64,000 bases of DNA from Bacteroidota bacterium (lineage in GTDB: Bacteria; Bacteroidota; Bacteroidia; Chitinophagales; Chitinophagaceae). The notes beneath the pieces are model-generated. The model ran no database searches. It saw only the letters and a list, made by a program, of their open reading frames with translations, and was not told the DNA's origin. The DNA lies in contig JAKQJH010000242.1 in assembly GCA_029561255.1 (NCBI GenBank), positions 1 through 64,000 of the forward strand, read 5' to 3'. Numbering within the stretch: position 1 is the first letter of the stretch; the number at the start of each line of letters is the position of its first letter. The position numbers were made by a program, and so were the translations under genes. Below, in pieces: positions 19,466 to 30,444 of this stretch.

Positions 19466-20737
19466 TTAATCGTACTTAAATTCGGAATACAATATGGAAT
19501 ACTCTTCGCCCCATAAAATATTTTTCACTGCTTTCCAGATATGATTGGCATCCGGGGGACAACCCGGGATATAATAGTCTATCTTGACTATTTCATTACA
19601 GGCATATACCCTGTCCAGGATTTTGGGCAGGTCTTCATGATATGGAATAATATTCGCTCCTGCTTCACTGGTAGCTGAGTTGAGATAGGCTTCTTCCAGG
19701 CATTCACTCAATGGTATGGAATTACGCATAGTAGGTAACCCGCCCCAGATCGAACACTCCCCGAATGAAACCAGGATATCACAGTACTCCCTGAACTTTC
19801 GCAGGGTTTCCACATTTTCAGAATTACATACTCCTCCCTCAATCAATCCGATATGACAACGGGAGGAAAAATTTTTAATATCCGTCAGCGGTGATTTATC
19901 AAAAGACAACAACTCGACAATATCCAATAATTCTTCATCCACATCCAGCAAAGACATGTGACAACCAAAACAACCGGCAAGTGAAACCGTTGCCACAATT
20001 TTTTTACTCATCACCGGTGGGCGGCTGCTTCCCTTTTTCTTCGCATTGTAGTTCTCCTGTACGGATTCCATATCGTATTTTCTTTCTCCAAATGGTTCAG
20101 CCTGGCTCACTCCCCTGACCATAATCGCCCCGGTGGGACAAATCTTCATTGCGTTCACGGCCTCGTCTTCGGTCAGCCTGGCTTCCTGTTCATAATCAAT
20201 CCCGACAAATGTTTCATTCCCGCGGTTCTGGTAATTGAACACTTTTTTCCCATCACGGGTCTTCACATCCACCACACAACGAAGGCACTTGATACAACGG
20301 TTGTGTTCCATCACCATGCGGGTAGGATTGAAGTCAATGACGCGGTCTTTGAACAGGTGCTGGAAACGGGTGGAGGATACACCCAGCTCATAGCCCATAT
20401 GCTGCAAATCACACATACCGCTTTTCTCACAGGCCGGGCAGATATGATTGCCTTCGGCAAACATCATTTCCACGAGGGCTTTGCGGGTATCCAGCAGTTC
20501 AGGTGAATTAACTTCCACGGCCAGTCCCTCTGAAACTTTCTCTGTACAGGCGGGACTGAATTTACCATTGATCTTACAGGTGCATACCCTGCAGGTTCCC
20601 AGCGGAGGTTCGATATGTTCATAAAAACAAAGGGATGGAATAAATACCCCGTTTTGCCGGGCAGCCTGCATCAGGTTCTTACCTTCTTCCGCCTGGAAAG
20701 GCTTCCCATCAATTGTAATGTTTACCATCTTTGCCAT
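19466..20737 (-). CDS. Fused HoxU-HoxY (diaphorase Fe-S subunit plus hydrogenase small subunit)
   Basis: One ORF: HoxU part ITIDGKPFQAEEGKN...ICPACEKSGMCDLQ...CIKCLRCV; linker; HoxY part MSKKIVATVSLAGCFGCHMSLLDVDEELLDIVE...DYYIPGCPPD. Confidence 0.88.
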   Translation of the reverse strand: MAKMVNITIDGKPFQAEEGKNLMQAARQNGVFIPSLCFYEHIEPPLGTCRVCTCKINGKFSPACTEKVSEGLAVEVNSPELLDTRKALVEMMFAEGNHICPACEKSGMCDLQHMGYELGVSSTRFQHLFKDRVIDFNPTRMVMEHNRCIKCLRCVVDVKTRDGKKVFNYQNRGNETFVGIDYEQEARLTEDEAVNAMKICPTGAIMVRGVSQAEPFGERKYDMESVQENYNAKKKGSSRPPVMSKKIVATVSLAGCFGCHMSLLDVDEELLDIVELLSFDKSPLTDIKNFSSRCHIGLIEGGVCNSENVETLRKFREYCDILVSFGECSIWGGLPTMRNSIPLSECLEEAYLNSATSEAGANIIPYHEDLPKILDRVYACNEIVKIDYYIPGCPPDANHIWKAVKNILWGEEYSILYSEFKYD

Positions 20738-20741
20738 ACGA

Positions 20742-22481
20742 TCAGATTTTGTATTGCTCATACTCCTTAGTTGCCCCTTCCATATCAAACCGCAGGTTCA
20801 GCCCGTTGAATTCCTTATCGAGTTTAGCCGCGAAATAATCATGAAACTTATCCATCGCATAAATCAGGCTGTTCGTGGCCGTTTTACCCAGCCCGCAGCG
20901 ACTGGTGTTTTTCATGATTGTACCCCAGCTTTTTAATTCCTGCAGGTCAGTTTCCGTAGCCAGCCCGTTACTCAGCCGTTCCAGTTTACGCTGGATAATA
21001 AAATTTCCAGCCCTGCAGGGCGTGCAGATCCCGCAGGATTCGGATTTAAAAAATTCGGTAAAATTCAGCAACACTTTTACCAGGTCCCTTTGTTTACTGA
21101 AGATCATAAAGGAACCACCACAGCGTATATCCTTACGGGCCAGCAGGTCAAGCATGGAAATGCGGCGGTACTTATCTTTAATGGAAATACACTCACCCGA
21201 TGGTCCGCTTACCTGTATATAAAAAGGATCTTCTGCTTCACAGAGTTCCAGTAGTTCGGCCACCGTCATCCCCCATTCAATTTCATAGATACCCGGCAGT
21301 TTGCAGTCACCGGATACACTCAGCAGTTTGACCCCCGGTGAGCCCGGTATACCCAGTTGTATATACGCATCTGCACCCATTTCAAGAATGCGGGCCGCCG
21401 CACAAAATGTTTCCACATTATTGATTACAGTGGGTTGTTGTAAATAGCCTCTTTCCACTGGGAAATACCATTTGGTCCGGGGCTCCCCTCTTTTCCCTTC
21501 CAGCGATTCGAGCAAGGCTGTTTCCTCGCCGCATACATAAGATCCGGCCCCGACCTGGACCCGGATATCAAAACTGAAATTTCCGAGGTGTTTAGTTGTA
21601 TGTCCCAGCAAACCGGCTTCGCGGTATTCCAGTATGGCTTCATTCAGTTTATGTTCCAGCCAGCGATATTCTCCCCGCAGGTATATTATACCGGATGCTG
21701 CACCTGCGGCATAACCGCAGATCATCATTCCCTCCAACAGTGACCGGGCCTGCGTATTGATCAGCACCCGGTCTTTAAATGTACCCGGCTCTCCCTCATC
21801 TGCATTGCAAACGATATATTTTGGCTGAGCCGGCTGCAACCTGGCGGCATTCCATTTCTTCCAGGTTGGATAATATGCACCGCCTCTACCGGCCAGTTCT
21901 GCTTTCTTCAATTCCTCAATGATCCCTTCTGGTCCCAGTTGCCCGGCCCTGGCCAGGGTACAACCCGCTTCAAACGGTTTGAAGAATACGGTTTTATTAC
22001 CCGAAGGCATATAACGGATATTATCTGCCGGCGCATCGCAGATGGCTTCCGGGGCAACTCCTTTTTTCAACTGGGAGATAATGTCTTTTACCTTGATCGC
22101 ATTCAGGTTGGTAAACGGATAAAAATTAATTAGTGCCGAAGGTTCCTGGTCGCTGAGCCCGATGCAGGGTGTAAGGAAAAGTCCAAACGTACCGGTTCGG
22201 TCCACCGAACCGAAACTGGCACCGGTTTCCCGTTCAAATGTATCTTTAATCCGGTTAAAGCCTTTCAGGTCGGATACGATACTATTATTAAGGTAGATCG
22301 TAAATTTTCCCGTTGGCTTCCGGTGAAAGAAATGGTAAAAAGAAACCACCCCTTCCACTTCCACATCAGACAGGTCAAAACGTTTTGCCAGCAGTTGCAC
22401 TGCTGCGTCATTTACAAAACCATCTTTCAACTGAATTTCCCAAAGCTGGTTTAGCAGCTGGGTTTGCCGGGGCTCTTCCAT
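20742..22481 (-). CDS. hoxF: Fused HoxE-HoxF (NuoE-like domain plus NuoF-like NADH/FMN subunit)
   Basis: N-terminal VEVEGVVSFYHFFHRKPTGKFTIYLNN; C-terminal GRGGAYYPTWKKW, NADEGEPGTFKDR, ESCGICTPCRAG. Confidence 0.88.
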   Translation of the reverse strand: MEEPRQTQLLNQLWEIQLKDGFVNDAAVQLLAKRFDLSDVEVEGVVSFYHFFHRKPTGKFTIYLNNSIVSDLKGFNRIKDTFERETGASFGSVDRTGTFGLFLTPCIGLSDQEPSALINFYPFTNLNAIKVKDIISQLKKGVAPEAICDAPADNIRYMPSGNKTVFFKPFEAGCTLARAGQLGPEGIIEELKKAELAGRGGAYYPTWKKWNAARLQPAQPKYIVCNADEGEPGTFKDRVLINTQARSLLEGMMICGYAAGAASGIIYLRGEYRWLEHKLNEAILEYREAGLLGHTTKHLGNFSFDIRVQVGAGSYVCGEETALLESLEGKRGEPRTKWYFPVERGYLQQPTVINNVETFCAAARILEMGADAYIQLGIPGSPGVKLLSVSGDCKLPGIYEIEWGMTVAELLELCEAEDPFYIQVSGPSGECISIKDKYRRISMLDLLARKDIRCGGSFMIFSKQRDLVKVLLNFTEFFKSESCGICTPCRAGNFIIQRKLERLSNGLATETDLQELKSWGTIMKNTSRCGLGKTATNSLIYAMDKFHDYFAAKLDKEFNGLNLRFDMEGATKEYEQYKI

Positions 22482-22794
22482 ATTCCGGGTTTTAAAGTGA
22501 GGTTTCACCAAATTACGACAGCAGGGGTACCTGCTTCAAACAGATGCCGTCATAAGCGGATATGATTATTGTCACTTTTCAGCGTTCATTGAATCTTAAA
22601 AGCCCCTTTCCGGGGGATTGTTTAACAACAGGCTCCGTACTGACTTTAATCATGTACTGCCCATACACTGCTCAATAATTTCGTTCTTGTTCATCAAAGT
22701 ACCTCCAGGTACACCGCTTCATGAAAGCATTATCTAACGATCTGCCGGCAGCTGCCACTGCCTTTTTTCCCATTAAACATCAGGAGAATAATTT
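22482..22794. promoter_or_regulatory. Divergent intergenic control region between the two hox operons
   Basis: Only non-coding gap between oppositely transcribed hoxEF and hoxE; no confident -7/-33 motif assigned. Confidence 0.45.
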
Positions 22795-23304
22795 ATGAAA
22801 AGCGACACGGCTGTCCCTGTTAAAGACGCGCCTAAAACCGACCCCAGGTTAAAACTGATAGCGGCCCGGATAAAAAAAGAAAATTACAAACCCGATGCAC
22901 TGATCGAAATACTGCATACCGCGCAGGGTGCTTACGGTTATTTGCCCATTGAGGTACTGACCTATATTGCCAAAGCCCTGCACCTGCCACCATCACGGGT
23001 ATTCTCCACCGTTACCTTTTATCACTTTTTTTCATTGAAGTCAAAAGGTGAACATACCTGCATTGTCTGCACCGGTACCGCCTGTTATGTAAAAGGAGCA
23101 CAGGCCATCCTGAATAAACTGGAACAACAATTCGCGCTTAAACCCGGACAGGTCACAAAGGATAATAAACTCGGTGTCCAGGTAGCCCGTTGTATCGGGG
23201 CCTGCGGTCTTGCCCCGGCGGTGGTAATAGATAATGATGTGCAGGGAAAAGTCAATGTTGAAGAAATCATCCAAAGTATTAACGAGAAAACAGGAATTCT
23301 ATGA
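22795..23304 (+). CDS. hoxE: NAD-linked hydrogenase subunit HoxE (NuoE-like, 2Fe-2S)
   Basis: [34 protein letters not shown]...[17 protein letters not shown]. Confidence 0.88.
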   Translation: MKSDTAVPVKDAPKTDPRLKLIAARIKKENYKPDALIEILHTAQGAYGYLPIEVLTYIAKALHLPPSRVFSTVTFYHFFSLKSKGEHTCIVCTGTACYVKGAQAILNKLEQQFALKPGQVTKDNKLGVQVARCIGACGLAPAVVIDNDVQGKVNVEEIIQSINEKTGIL

Positions 23305-24941
23305 TCCGTCATGAATTACAGGACCTGACCCGAAAAGTCAAAGAGAAACAGCAGCAATATAAACACCGTATCTGTGTATGTTGTGGTGCCAGTTGTATCT
23401 CTTCGGGATCAGAAGAGGTATTAAATAAACTGAAGGAAGAAATCAAAGCCCGTCACCTGGAAGACACCGTTGAAGTTATTCCCACCGGTTGCATGGGACC
23501 CTGTAATCAGGGGCCGCTGGTAAAATACCTGCCTGAACAGACTATTTACCAGAAAGTAAACTGCGAGAATATCAGCCAGGTGGTGCAAAGCCAGCTGGTC
23601 GATAAAAAGCCACTGGAGGATCTGTTGCTTTTCTCCGATTCAAGGGAAACACCCTTTGTGAATGCAACCGAGGATCCTTTTTTCAAACGCCAGCAGAAAA
23701 TTGCGCTGAGAAACTGCGGTGATATCAACCCGGAAAGTATTGAAGACTACCTGGCCGCCGGTGGTTACGAGGCATTGGATAAATCGCTCTTCATTCTTTC
23801 ACCCGAAGAAGTCATAGCCGAGGTTAAACAAAGCCGGATCCGCGGACGGGGTGGTGCCGGTTACCCGACCGGATTAAAATGGGAAACTGTTTATAAATAT
23901 ATCAGTGACCAGAAATACGTGATCTGTAATGGTGATGAAGGTGACCCCGGGGCCTTTATGGACCGCAGTGTGCTGGAAGGAAATCCTCACCGTATCCTGG
24001 AAAGCATGGCCATTGCCGGGTATGCAATCGGGGCCAGTAAAGGATTTGCCTACATACGTGGTGAATATCCCCTCGCGATTAAACGATTTGAACTCGCAAT
24101 AAAACAAGCCACCAAACTGGGTCTGTTGGGAAAAAATATCCTGGGCAGCCCTTTTTCTTTCGAAGTGGAAGTCCGGATCGGTGCCGGGGCCTTTGTGTGT
24201 GGGGAAGAAACAGCATTGATCGCCTCCATTGAAGGAAAACGCGGTACCCCTAAACCAAGACCACCCTTCCCCGCTGAGTCAGGACTCTGGGGCAAGCCTA
24301 CCCTGATCAATAATGTGGAAACCTATGCCGCCATTCCTGCTATTATTATGAACGGGGGTGAATGGTATGGTGAGACAGGTACGCCAAAAAGTGCAGGGAC
24401 AAAAGTATTTGCCCTGGCAGGTAAAATCAATTATTCCGGGCTGATAGAAGTACCCATGGGCACCACGCTTCGTGAAGTGGTATTTGATATTGGTGGCGGA
24501 ATTCAGAACGGGGAAGAGTTCAAAGCAGCACAGACCGGTGGTCCATCTGGAGGATGTATCCCCGCTGCTCACCTGGATGTAAAAATGGATTATGAATCAC
24601 TCGTAAGCCTGGGGTCTATCATGGGTTCCGGCGGACTGATTGTTATGGACAAAAGTTCGGATATGGTGGATGTGGCCCGTTACTTTATGGAATTCTGTAT
24701 GGATGAAAGTTGCGGAAAATGTATTCCCTGCCGGGTAGGTACTAAAATGATGCATGACCTGCTGCAAAAGATTGTTGATGGAAAAGCCACCAGGATTGAC
24801 CTAGACAGGCTGGAAGAACTGGCCGTGTATGTCAAGGAAACCAGTTTATGCGGACTGGGCGCTTCTGCTCCCAACCCCCTGCTCAGCACCCTTCGCCATT
24901 TCAGGGAAGAATATGAAAGCAAGATCGTGAATGTGGAATAA
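23301..24941 (+). CDS. hoxF: NAD-linked hydrogenase diaphorase subunit HoxF (NuoF-like)
   Basis: [53 protein letters not shown]. Confidence 0.92.
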   Translation: MIRHELQDLTRKVKEKQQQYKHRICVCCGASCISSGSEEVLNKLKEEIKARHLEDTVEVIPTGCMGPCNQGPLVKYLPEQTIYQKVNCENISQVVQSQLVDKKPLEDLLLFSDSRETPFVNATEDPFFKRQQKIALRNCGDINPESIEDYLAAGGYEALDKSLFILSPEEVIAEVKQSRIRGRGGAGYPTGLKWETVYKYISDQKYVICNGDEGDPGAFMDRSVLEGNPHRILESMAIAGYAIGASKGFAYIRGEYPLAIKRFELAIKQATKLGLLGKNILGSPFSFEVEVRIGAGAFVCGEETALIASIEGKRGTPKPRPPFPAESGLWGKPTLINNVETYAAIPAIIMNGGEWYGETGTPKSAGTKVFALAGKINYSGLIEVPMGTTLREVVFDIGGGIQNGEEFKAAQTGGPSGGCIPAAHLDVKMDYESLVSLGSIMGSGGLIVMDKSSDMVDVARYFMEFCMDESCGKCIPCRVGTKMMHDLLQKIVDGKATRIDLDRLEELAVYVKETSLCGLGASAPNPLLSTLRHFREEYESKIVNVE

Positions 24942-24971
24942 AACAAGTTTACTGATTACAATGATGATTGT

Positions 24972-25679
24972 ATGAATAAGATACCTGTACTGATAGACGA
25001 AAAAAAACTGGAGGTGGATCCCCACCGGACAATCCTTGAAGTCTGCCGCGAGCATGATATAGAAATACTGACCATGTGCCACCTGAAAGGGATAGCGGAT
25101 ATCGGCTCCTGCCGGCTTTGTCTGGTGGAAGTGGAAGGCATCAATAAACTGATGTCAGCCTGTACCACCAAAGTAACTGCCAATATGGTGATCAGCACGG
25201 CTACGGAACGTATAAAAAAATACCAGCGGATTACTACAGAACTGTTTTTTGCAGAGCGAAACCATGTTTGCGCCGTCTGTGTTTCCAATGGCAGTTGTGA
25301 ATTACAGGAACTGGGTTATAAGACCGGTGTTGATAATATCCGTTATCCTCACTTGTTCCCGCAATGTAATGTAGACACTTCCCATCCCTGGTATGTAATG
25401 GATCATAACCGTTGCATCATGTGCACGCGTTGTGTCCGTGTGTGTAACGAAGTGGAAGGCGCGCATAACTGGGATATCAAGAACCGCGGTCACCAAGTCC
25501 GCATTATCTCCGACTTCGATACCCCCTGGGGGGCTTCCACCACCTGCACGTCCTGTGGTAAATGCCTGCATGCCTGCCCCACAGGCGCCATCTGGCCCAA
25601 AGCGATCGTACAGGGACAGCTGGTAAAGAACCCGGGGATGATTACGGAGCTGGTGGAGAAGCGTAAGATGCGGTTGTAA
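24972..25679 (+). CDS. hoxU: NAD-linked hydrogenase subunit HoxU
   Basis: MCHLKGIADIGSCRLCLVEVEG; CAVCVSNGSCELQELGY; CIMCTRCVRVCNEVEGAHNW; CTSCGKCLHACPTGAIW. Confidence 0.92.
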   Translation: MNKIPVLIDEKKLEVDPHRTILEVCREHDIEILTMCHLKGIADIGSCRLCLVEVEGINKLMSACTTKVTANMVISTATERIKKYQRITTELFFAERNHVCAVCVSNGSCELQELGYKTGVDNIRYPHLFPQCNVDTSHPWYVMDHNRCIMCTRCVRVCNEVEGAHNWDIKNRGHQVRIISDFDTPWGASTTCTSCGKCLHACPTGAIWPKAIVQGQLVKNPGMITELVEKRKMRL

Positions 25680-25716
25680 GTAAGAGTATGATTATATAGA
25701 AACAGTATTAAAGAAG

Positions 25717-25945
25717 AATGAGTAATGAGTAATCAGTAATGAGTAGCTGGCGGGAGAGAACTAAAGTAGGGAGAATCATCAAAGAAGGATGAGTAATGAG
25801 TAGCTAGCAGGATAGTTTTATAGACTCGAACATAAATTAGATTGAAAAAGTATGAATTCAGTAACAGAAATGAAATGATGCGGCATAGTTTAAACCACTT
25901 TCTACTTTAGGACACCACTCATTACTCATTACTGATTACTCATTC
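25717..25945. repeat. Dispersed intergenic element with GAGTAAT-type inverted ends (copy B), between hoxU and hoxY
   Basis: gaatgagtaatgagtaatcagtaatgagtagct ... actcattactcattactgattactcattc. Confidence 0.78.
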
Positions 25946-25969
25946 TACATAACGCACAAAATTCAACCA

Positions 25970-26512
25970 ATGACCAAAAAGAAACTCGCCACCATCTGGC
26001 TCGGAGGATGCTCCGGTTGCCATATGTCGCTGCTCGATATCGACGAACGTATTCTCGATGTCGTGAAATTGGCTGACATCGTAAAAAGCCCCGTGGTGGA
26101 TGGCAAAGAACTGCCCGAAGTGGATATTGCCCTCGTGGAAGGCTCCATTACCAGTGATGAACACTATAAGGAGATCCTGCATATCCGCAAACAGGCCAAA
26201 ACTCTGATTGCGCTTGGCGACTGTGCCGTGATGACCAATGTGACCGGCATGCGTAATTACTTTCCCCTGAAAGAAGTGGTGGATGCGGCTTATGTGAATG
26301 CGGTAAGCAATGACGGACAGGGCGAACTACCCAACCACCCCTGTTTGTTACGACTGAATGATAAAGTAGTCCCCCTGCAGGAAGTGGTGAAAGTGGATTT
26401 TGTGATCCCCGGCTGCCCGCCTGATGCAGATACAATTTTTTATGTGCTGGCTGAATTCCTTAATGACCGTCTGCCTGACCTGGGCAAGACTAAAAAACTG
26501 AAATATGGATAA
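25970..26512 (+). CDS. hoxY: NAD-linked hydrogenase small subunit HoxY
   Basis: TIWLGGCSGCHMSLLDIDERILDVV; DFVIPGCPPDADTIFYVL. Confidence 0.92.
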   Translation: MTKKKLATIWLGGCSGCHMSLLDIDERILDVVKLADIVKSPVVDGKELPEVDIALVEGSITSDEHYKEILHIRKQAKTLIALGDCAVMTNVTGMRNYFPLKEVVDAAYVNAVSNDGQGELPNHPCLLRLNDKVVPLQEVVKVDFVIPGCPPDADTIFYVLAEFLNDRLPDLGKTKKLKYG

Positions 26513-27935
26513 GCGAAAAATATTTATCTCGCCCGTAACCCGGATCGAAGGACATGCCAATATCACCCTTGAAATGAATGATGACGGCACGGTACATGAT
26601 GCACAGTTTCATGTAAACGAATTCCGCGGCTTTGAAAAATTCTGCGAAGGCCGTATGTATACCGAAATGCCGACGATTACTCCCCGCATTTGTGGTATCT
26701 GTCCCACCAGTCATACCCTCGCCAGTGTAAAAGCCTGCGAAATGATCCAGGGAATCAAACCCACCTATACCGCTAATCTGTTAAGGCGACTCATGCATAT
26801 CGGACAGAATCTCTCTTCCCATGCTTTGTCCTTCTTCCATTTATCCGCCCCTGATTTTCTATTGGGGTATGACAGTGATCCGGCCAAACGGAATATCATC
26901 GGTATTGCCGAAAAGTTTCCGGATATCGCTTTAAGAGGTATTCGCCTGCGTAAGTTCGGGCAGGAGATCAGTGAACGGATCACGGGAAAGAAAATTCATA
27001 TCATGGGCATTGTCCCCGGTGGAATGGCATACCCGTTAACCGAAGACAACCGCAAAGCCCTGCTGGACTGGATCCCGGAAGCCAAACAAACCGTGCAGCT
27101 CGGACTCAATATCATTAAGAAATTCCATGAAGAGAACGGGGAAATGGTACAATCCTTTGCAAACTCGCCAACCTTGTACCTCGGTACCGTAGGACCGGGT
27201 GGTGAACATGAACTCTATGATGGCAAGCTGCGCTTTATGGATGAAGAGGGCGTGATCCTCAATGACCAGGTTAGTCCGGAACGATATCTTGAATTTATTG
27301 CTGAACGTTCCGTGAACTGGTCCTACCTCAAGTATCCTTATTATAAGTCCTATGGTTTTGACAATGGGTTTTACCGCGTTGGTCCCTTGGCCAGGCTCAA
27401 TGTCTGCAGCCGGATGAAAACCCCGCTGGCACAGGAAGAGTTTGAAAAATTCAGGCAGATGAATGGTGGCCGGCCGGTGCATGGTACTTTCTATTATCAT
27501 TACACCCGGCTGATTGAAGCATTAAGCGATGTGGAAGATGCGGAACGGATATTAAATGATAAGGAAGTCACCTCCCTGCATATCCAGCACCATGGCCGCT
27601 GGAACTATGAGGAAGGCATTGGGAGTTCTGAAGCCCCGAGGGGAACCTTATTCCATCATTATAAAACTGATGAGACGGGTAAACTGATCAATGTAAACCT
27701 GCTTATCGCTACCGGGCAGAATAACCCCTCCATGAACCGTTCGGTACTGGAAGTGGCCCGGCAATATGTAAAAGGAGAAGATATTAAAGAAGGGATGCTG
27801 AACCGGGTGGAATCCACCATCCGTTGTTATGATCCCTGTTTGTCCTGTTCCACCCACGCCATAGGTAAAATGCCCATGGTGATTGAACTGAAAGACCGGA
27901 AAGGAAACCTGATTCGTTCGATAGAACGTTACTGA
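26505..27935 (+). CDS. hoxH: NAD-linked [NiFe]-hydrogenase large subunit HoxH, paralogue 2
   Basis: [49 protein letters not shown]. Confidence 0.93.
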   Translation: MDKRKIFISPVTRIEGHANITLEMNDDGTVHDAQFHVNEFRGFEKFCEGRMYTEMPTITPRICGICPTSHTLASVKACEMIQGIKPTYTANLLRRLMHIGQNLSSHALSFFHLSAPDFLLGYDSDPAKRNIIGIAEKFPDIALRGIRLRKFGQEISERITGKKIHIMGIVPGGMAYPLTEDNRKALLDWIPEAKQTVQLGLNIIKKFHEENGEMVQSFANSPTLYLGTVGPGGEHELYDGKLRFMDEEGVILNDQVSPERYLEFIAERSVNWSYLKYPYYKSYGFDNGFYRVGPLARLNVCSRMKTPLAQEEFEKFRQMNGGRPVHGTFYYHYTRLIEALSDVEDAERILNDKEVTSLHIQHHGRWNYEEGIGSSEAPRGTLFHHYKTDETGKLINVNLLIATGQNNPSMNRSVLEVARQYVKGEDIKEGMLNRVESTIRCYDPCLSCSTHAIGKMPMVIELKDRKGNLIRSIERY

Positions 27936-28384
27936 TTCTCATGTCCATTAATCCATCCGAGAATAGTGCTGACCGCCTGGTCAGCATTTTTCTTTCCACG
28001 TTGAGATAACGCTCCACCAAGGGTTAGATCCCAGGCACCCACGGCACAGATATGAATGGATAATTGGCGTTCATACACCAGTTCTGCCATTTTCAGCAAC
28101 TGGATGGCACTGGTATAATGGGAATAAGAAGCTCCGGCCGGAGCGGATTCATCCACTTTGTAAAACTGAACAGGATCCCCCTGCACTGCGGCATCCACAA
28201 TGATCGTATGATCCGCTTTCAGCAACTCATCCAGCAGGTCGCTGGTCATCTGCTGGACATGAATCGCGTGTACACCCGGCAGTTGCTGCTCTTCTATCCG
28301 GGAAGCCACATAAGCGCCGATGCCATCATCGCCCATGAGGGTGTTACCTACGCCTACGATTAATATGTTTCTTTTGTTATGCAT
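27929..28384 (-). CDS. [NiFe]-hydrogenase maturation endopeptidase
   Basis: ILIVGVGNTLMGDDGIGAYVASRIEEQQLPGVHAIHV...DHTIIVDAAVQGD. Confidence 0.87.
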   Translation of the reverse strand: MHNKRNILIVGVGNTLMGDDGIGAYVASRIEEQQLPGVHAIHVQQMTSDLLDELLKADHTIIVDAAVQGDPVQFYKVDESAPAGASYSHYTSAIQLLKMAELVYERQLSIHICAVGAWDLTLGGALSQRGKKNADQAVSTILGWINGHENQ

Positions 28385-28387
28385 TAG

Positions 28388-28785
28388 TCCTTGTCATGGT
28401 GCCTGCCCCGCCAAATGCGGGGAGCTTGTCGAACCATTACCTAAGCACCCTTCGGCACGCTCAGGGTGACAACGAGCTCTCCTTGTCATGGTGAGCTTGC
28501 CGAACCATTGTCGAAGCACGACCAAACAAAACGTTCTTCTTCTTCCTCACCCTTCGGCACGCTCAGGGTGACAACGAGCTCTCCTTGTCATGGTGAGCTT
28601 GTCGAACCATTACCTAAGCACCCTTCGACACGCTCCCACCTTCGCTTTTTAACCTCCAAAGCCTCTGGCGTAGGAGGTTCGCTACGGTCGGCAGGCAGGG
28701 TGACAACGGTCCCTGTCAAGCTGAGCCGGTGTCCTTGTCATGCTGCCTGCCCCGCCAAATGCGGGGAGCCTGCCGAAGCACAAAT
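28388..28785. repeat. Cluster of dispersed repeats (CTTGTCATGGTGAGCTTGTCGAACCAT...CACCCTTCGGCACGCTCAGGGTGACAACGAGCT), with nested palindromic inserts
   Basis: Three to four imperfect ~95-100 bp units with near-identical words. Confidence 0.85.
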
Positions 28786-28999
28786 CTCCACTTTATCCAC
28801 TTCAAAAATCCTGATTTTTAGATTTTCCCCTACATTTGTTCTTCTTTCAATTAAAGAATATGAAATACTGTTAAGGTTCGCTCCCATTGTAATCCGGGTC
28901 ATCCGGATCAGAACCTGATTTTACGGACCATTTTTAACCTGCAATACAGCATTGCAGGAGATTCCCATTATTCATTTATCTTACTAAAGTATTTCACTC

Positions 29000-30418
29000 A
29001 TGTTGAAACAACCAACCAACAAGGTTTCTCATTTTATTGCCATTATAAAACAATCGCTCAAAGGCGGGGAGCATGACTATACCCAAGGTCCCATCCGCGG
29101 GGCCATTATATTGCTCGCCATTCCCATGATCCTGGAGCTGATGCTCGAATCCGTCTTTGCCGTAGTGGATATGTATTTTGTCAGTCACCTCCCCAACAGT
29201 GAGGATGCGATTGCCACCGTCGGACTTACCGAATCAGTAATCAGCATTATTTATACCATTGCCATGGGACTCGGCATGGGTGCCACCGCCGTGGTGGCCC
29301 GTCGAATCGGGGAAAAGAACCCGGAAGCAGCGGCTCATGCCGGAGCCCAGGCCATCCTGATCGGAATACTCGCCGCACTGGTGCTCAGTGTGGCCGGTAT
29401 GATTTATGCACCGGATATCTTACGACTGATGAAGGCCGAACCACAGGTAATAAAAGAAGGAGCCATCTTTACCCGCATCATGCTGGGGGGCAGTATGGTC
29501 ATCATCCTCATTTTCCTGATCAACGGGGTATTCCGGGGAGCGGGAGATGCGGCCATTGCCATGCGCAGTCTCTGGCTGGCCAGTATTATTAATATCATAC
29601 TATGTCCCACGCTTATCAATGGCTATGGACCCTTTCCCGAACTGGGTTTAAAAGGGGCCGCCATTGCCACCGTAATCGGCCGGGGTACCGGGGTCATTTA
29701 TCAATGTTATTACCTTTTTCACAGCAAAGGGAATATGAAGATCCGCTGGGCGCATTTTAAAATGGATTTCCCAGTCATCAAGCACCTGTTAGAAGTGGCC
29801 TGGCCCGCCACCTTCCAGTTCTTTATTCAGAGCGGCAGCTGGATCGTGCTGGCCTGGCTGGTATCCGATACCGGGGGTACGCATGCCACGGCCGGTTACC
29901 AGGTCGCCATCCGCAATGTGGTGTTCTTTATATTACCGGCATGGGGACTCAGTAATGCAGCGGCCACCCTGGTAGGACAAAACCTCGGGGCCAATCAACC
30001 GGAAAGGGCGGAGCGCAGTGTGATCCTGGCCACCCGCTTCAATGCGATTTTTATGGCGGTGGTGATGTTTATCTTCCTGCTCTTTGCCTCCCCCATTATC
30101 AGCATATTCACCAGTCAGCCGGAAGTGCACCGCTTCGGCGTATTAAGTATGCAGATCATCGGCAGCGGCTATATCTTTTATGGCATCGGGATGGTAATGG
30201 TGCAGGCCCTCAACGGGGCGGGTGATACCAAGACGCCCACCTGGATCAATATAGCCGGCTTCTGGCTCTTCCAGATCCCTTTCGCCTTTCTGCTGGCCAA
30301 GGTCTTTAAGATGGGTCCTGTCGGCGCTTTTATCGCAGTACCAGTGGCCGAGACCCTGATCGCGCTGGTGGCCTGGTATTATTTTAAGAAGGGGAAGTGG
30401 AAGGAAGTGAAGGTATAA
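29000..30418 (+). CDS. MATE-family multidrug efflux transporter
   Basis: 12-TM-like; GPIRGAIILLAIPMILELMLESVFAVVDMYFVSHL. Confidence 0.88.
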   Translation: MLKQPTNKVSHFIAIIKQSLKGGEHDYTQGPIRGAIILLAIPMILELMLESVFAVVDMYFVSHLPNSEDAIATVGLTESVISIIYTIAMGLGMGATAVVARRIGEKNPEAAAHAGAQAILIGILAALVLSVAGMIYAPDILRLMKAEPQVIKEGAIFTRIMLGGSMVIILIFLINGVFRGAGDAAIAMRSLWLASIINIILCPTLINGYGPFPELGLKGAAIATVIGRGTGVIYQCYYLFHSKGNMKIRWAHFKMDFPVIKHLLEVAWPATFQFFIQSGSWIVLAWLVSDTGGTHATAGYQVAIRNVVFFILPAWGLSNAAATLVGQNLGANQPERAERSVILATRFNAIFMAVVMFIFLLFASPIISIFTSQPEVHRFGVLSMQIIGSGYIFYGIGMVMVQALNGAGDTKTPTWINIAGFWLFQIPFAFLLAKVFKMGPVGAFIAVPVAETLIALVAWYYFKKGKWKEVKV

Positions 30419-30444
30419 CGTAAATTGTAGTATAAATCGTTTCC

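Noticed and set aside
28466-28918. 150-aa ORF
   Set aside because: Runs through the tandem intergenic repeats (repeated SSPCHGELVEPL peptide); spurious.
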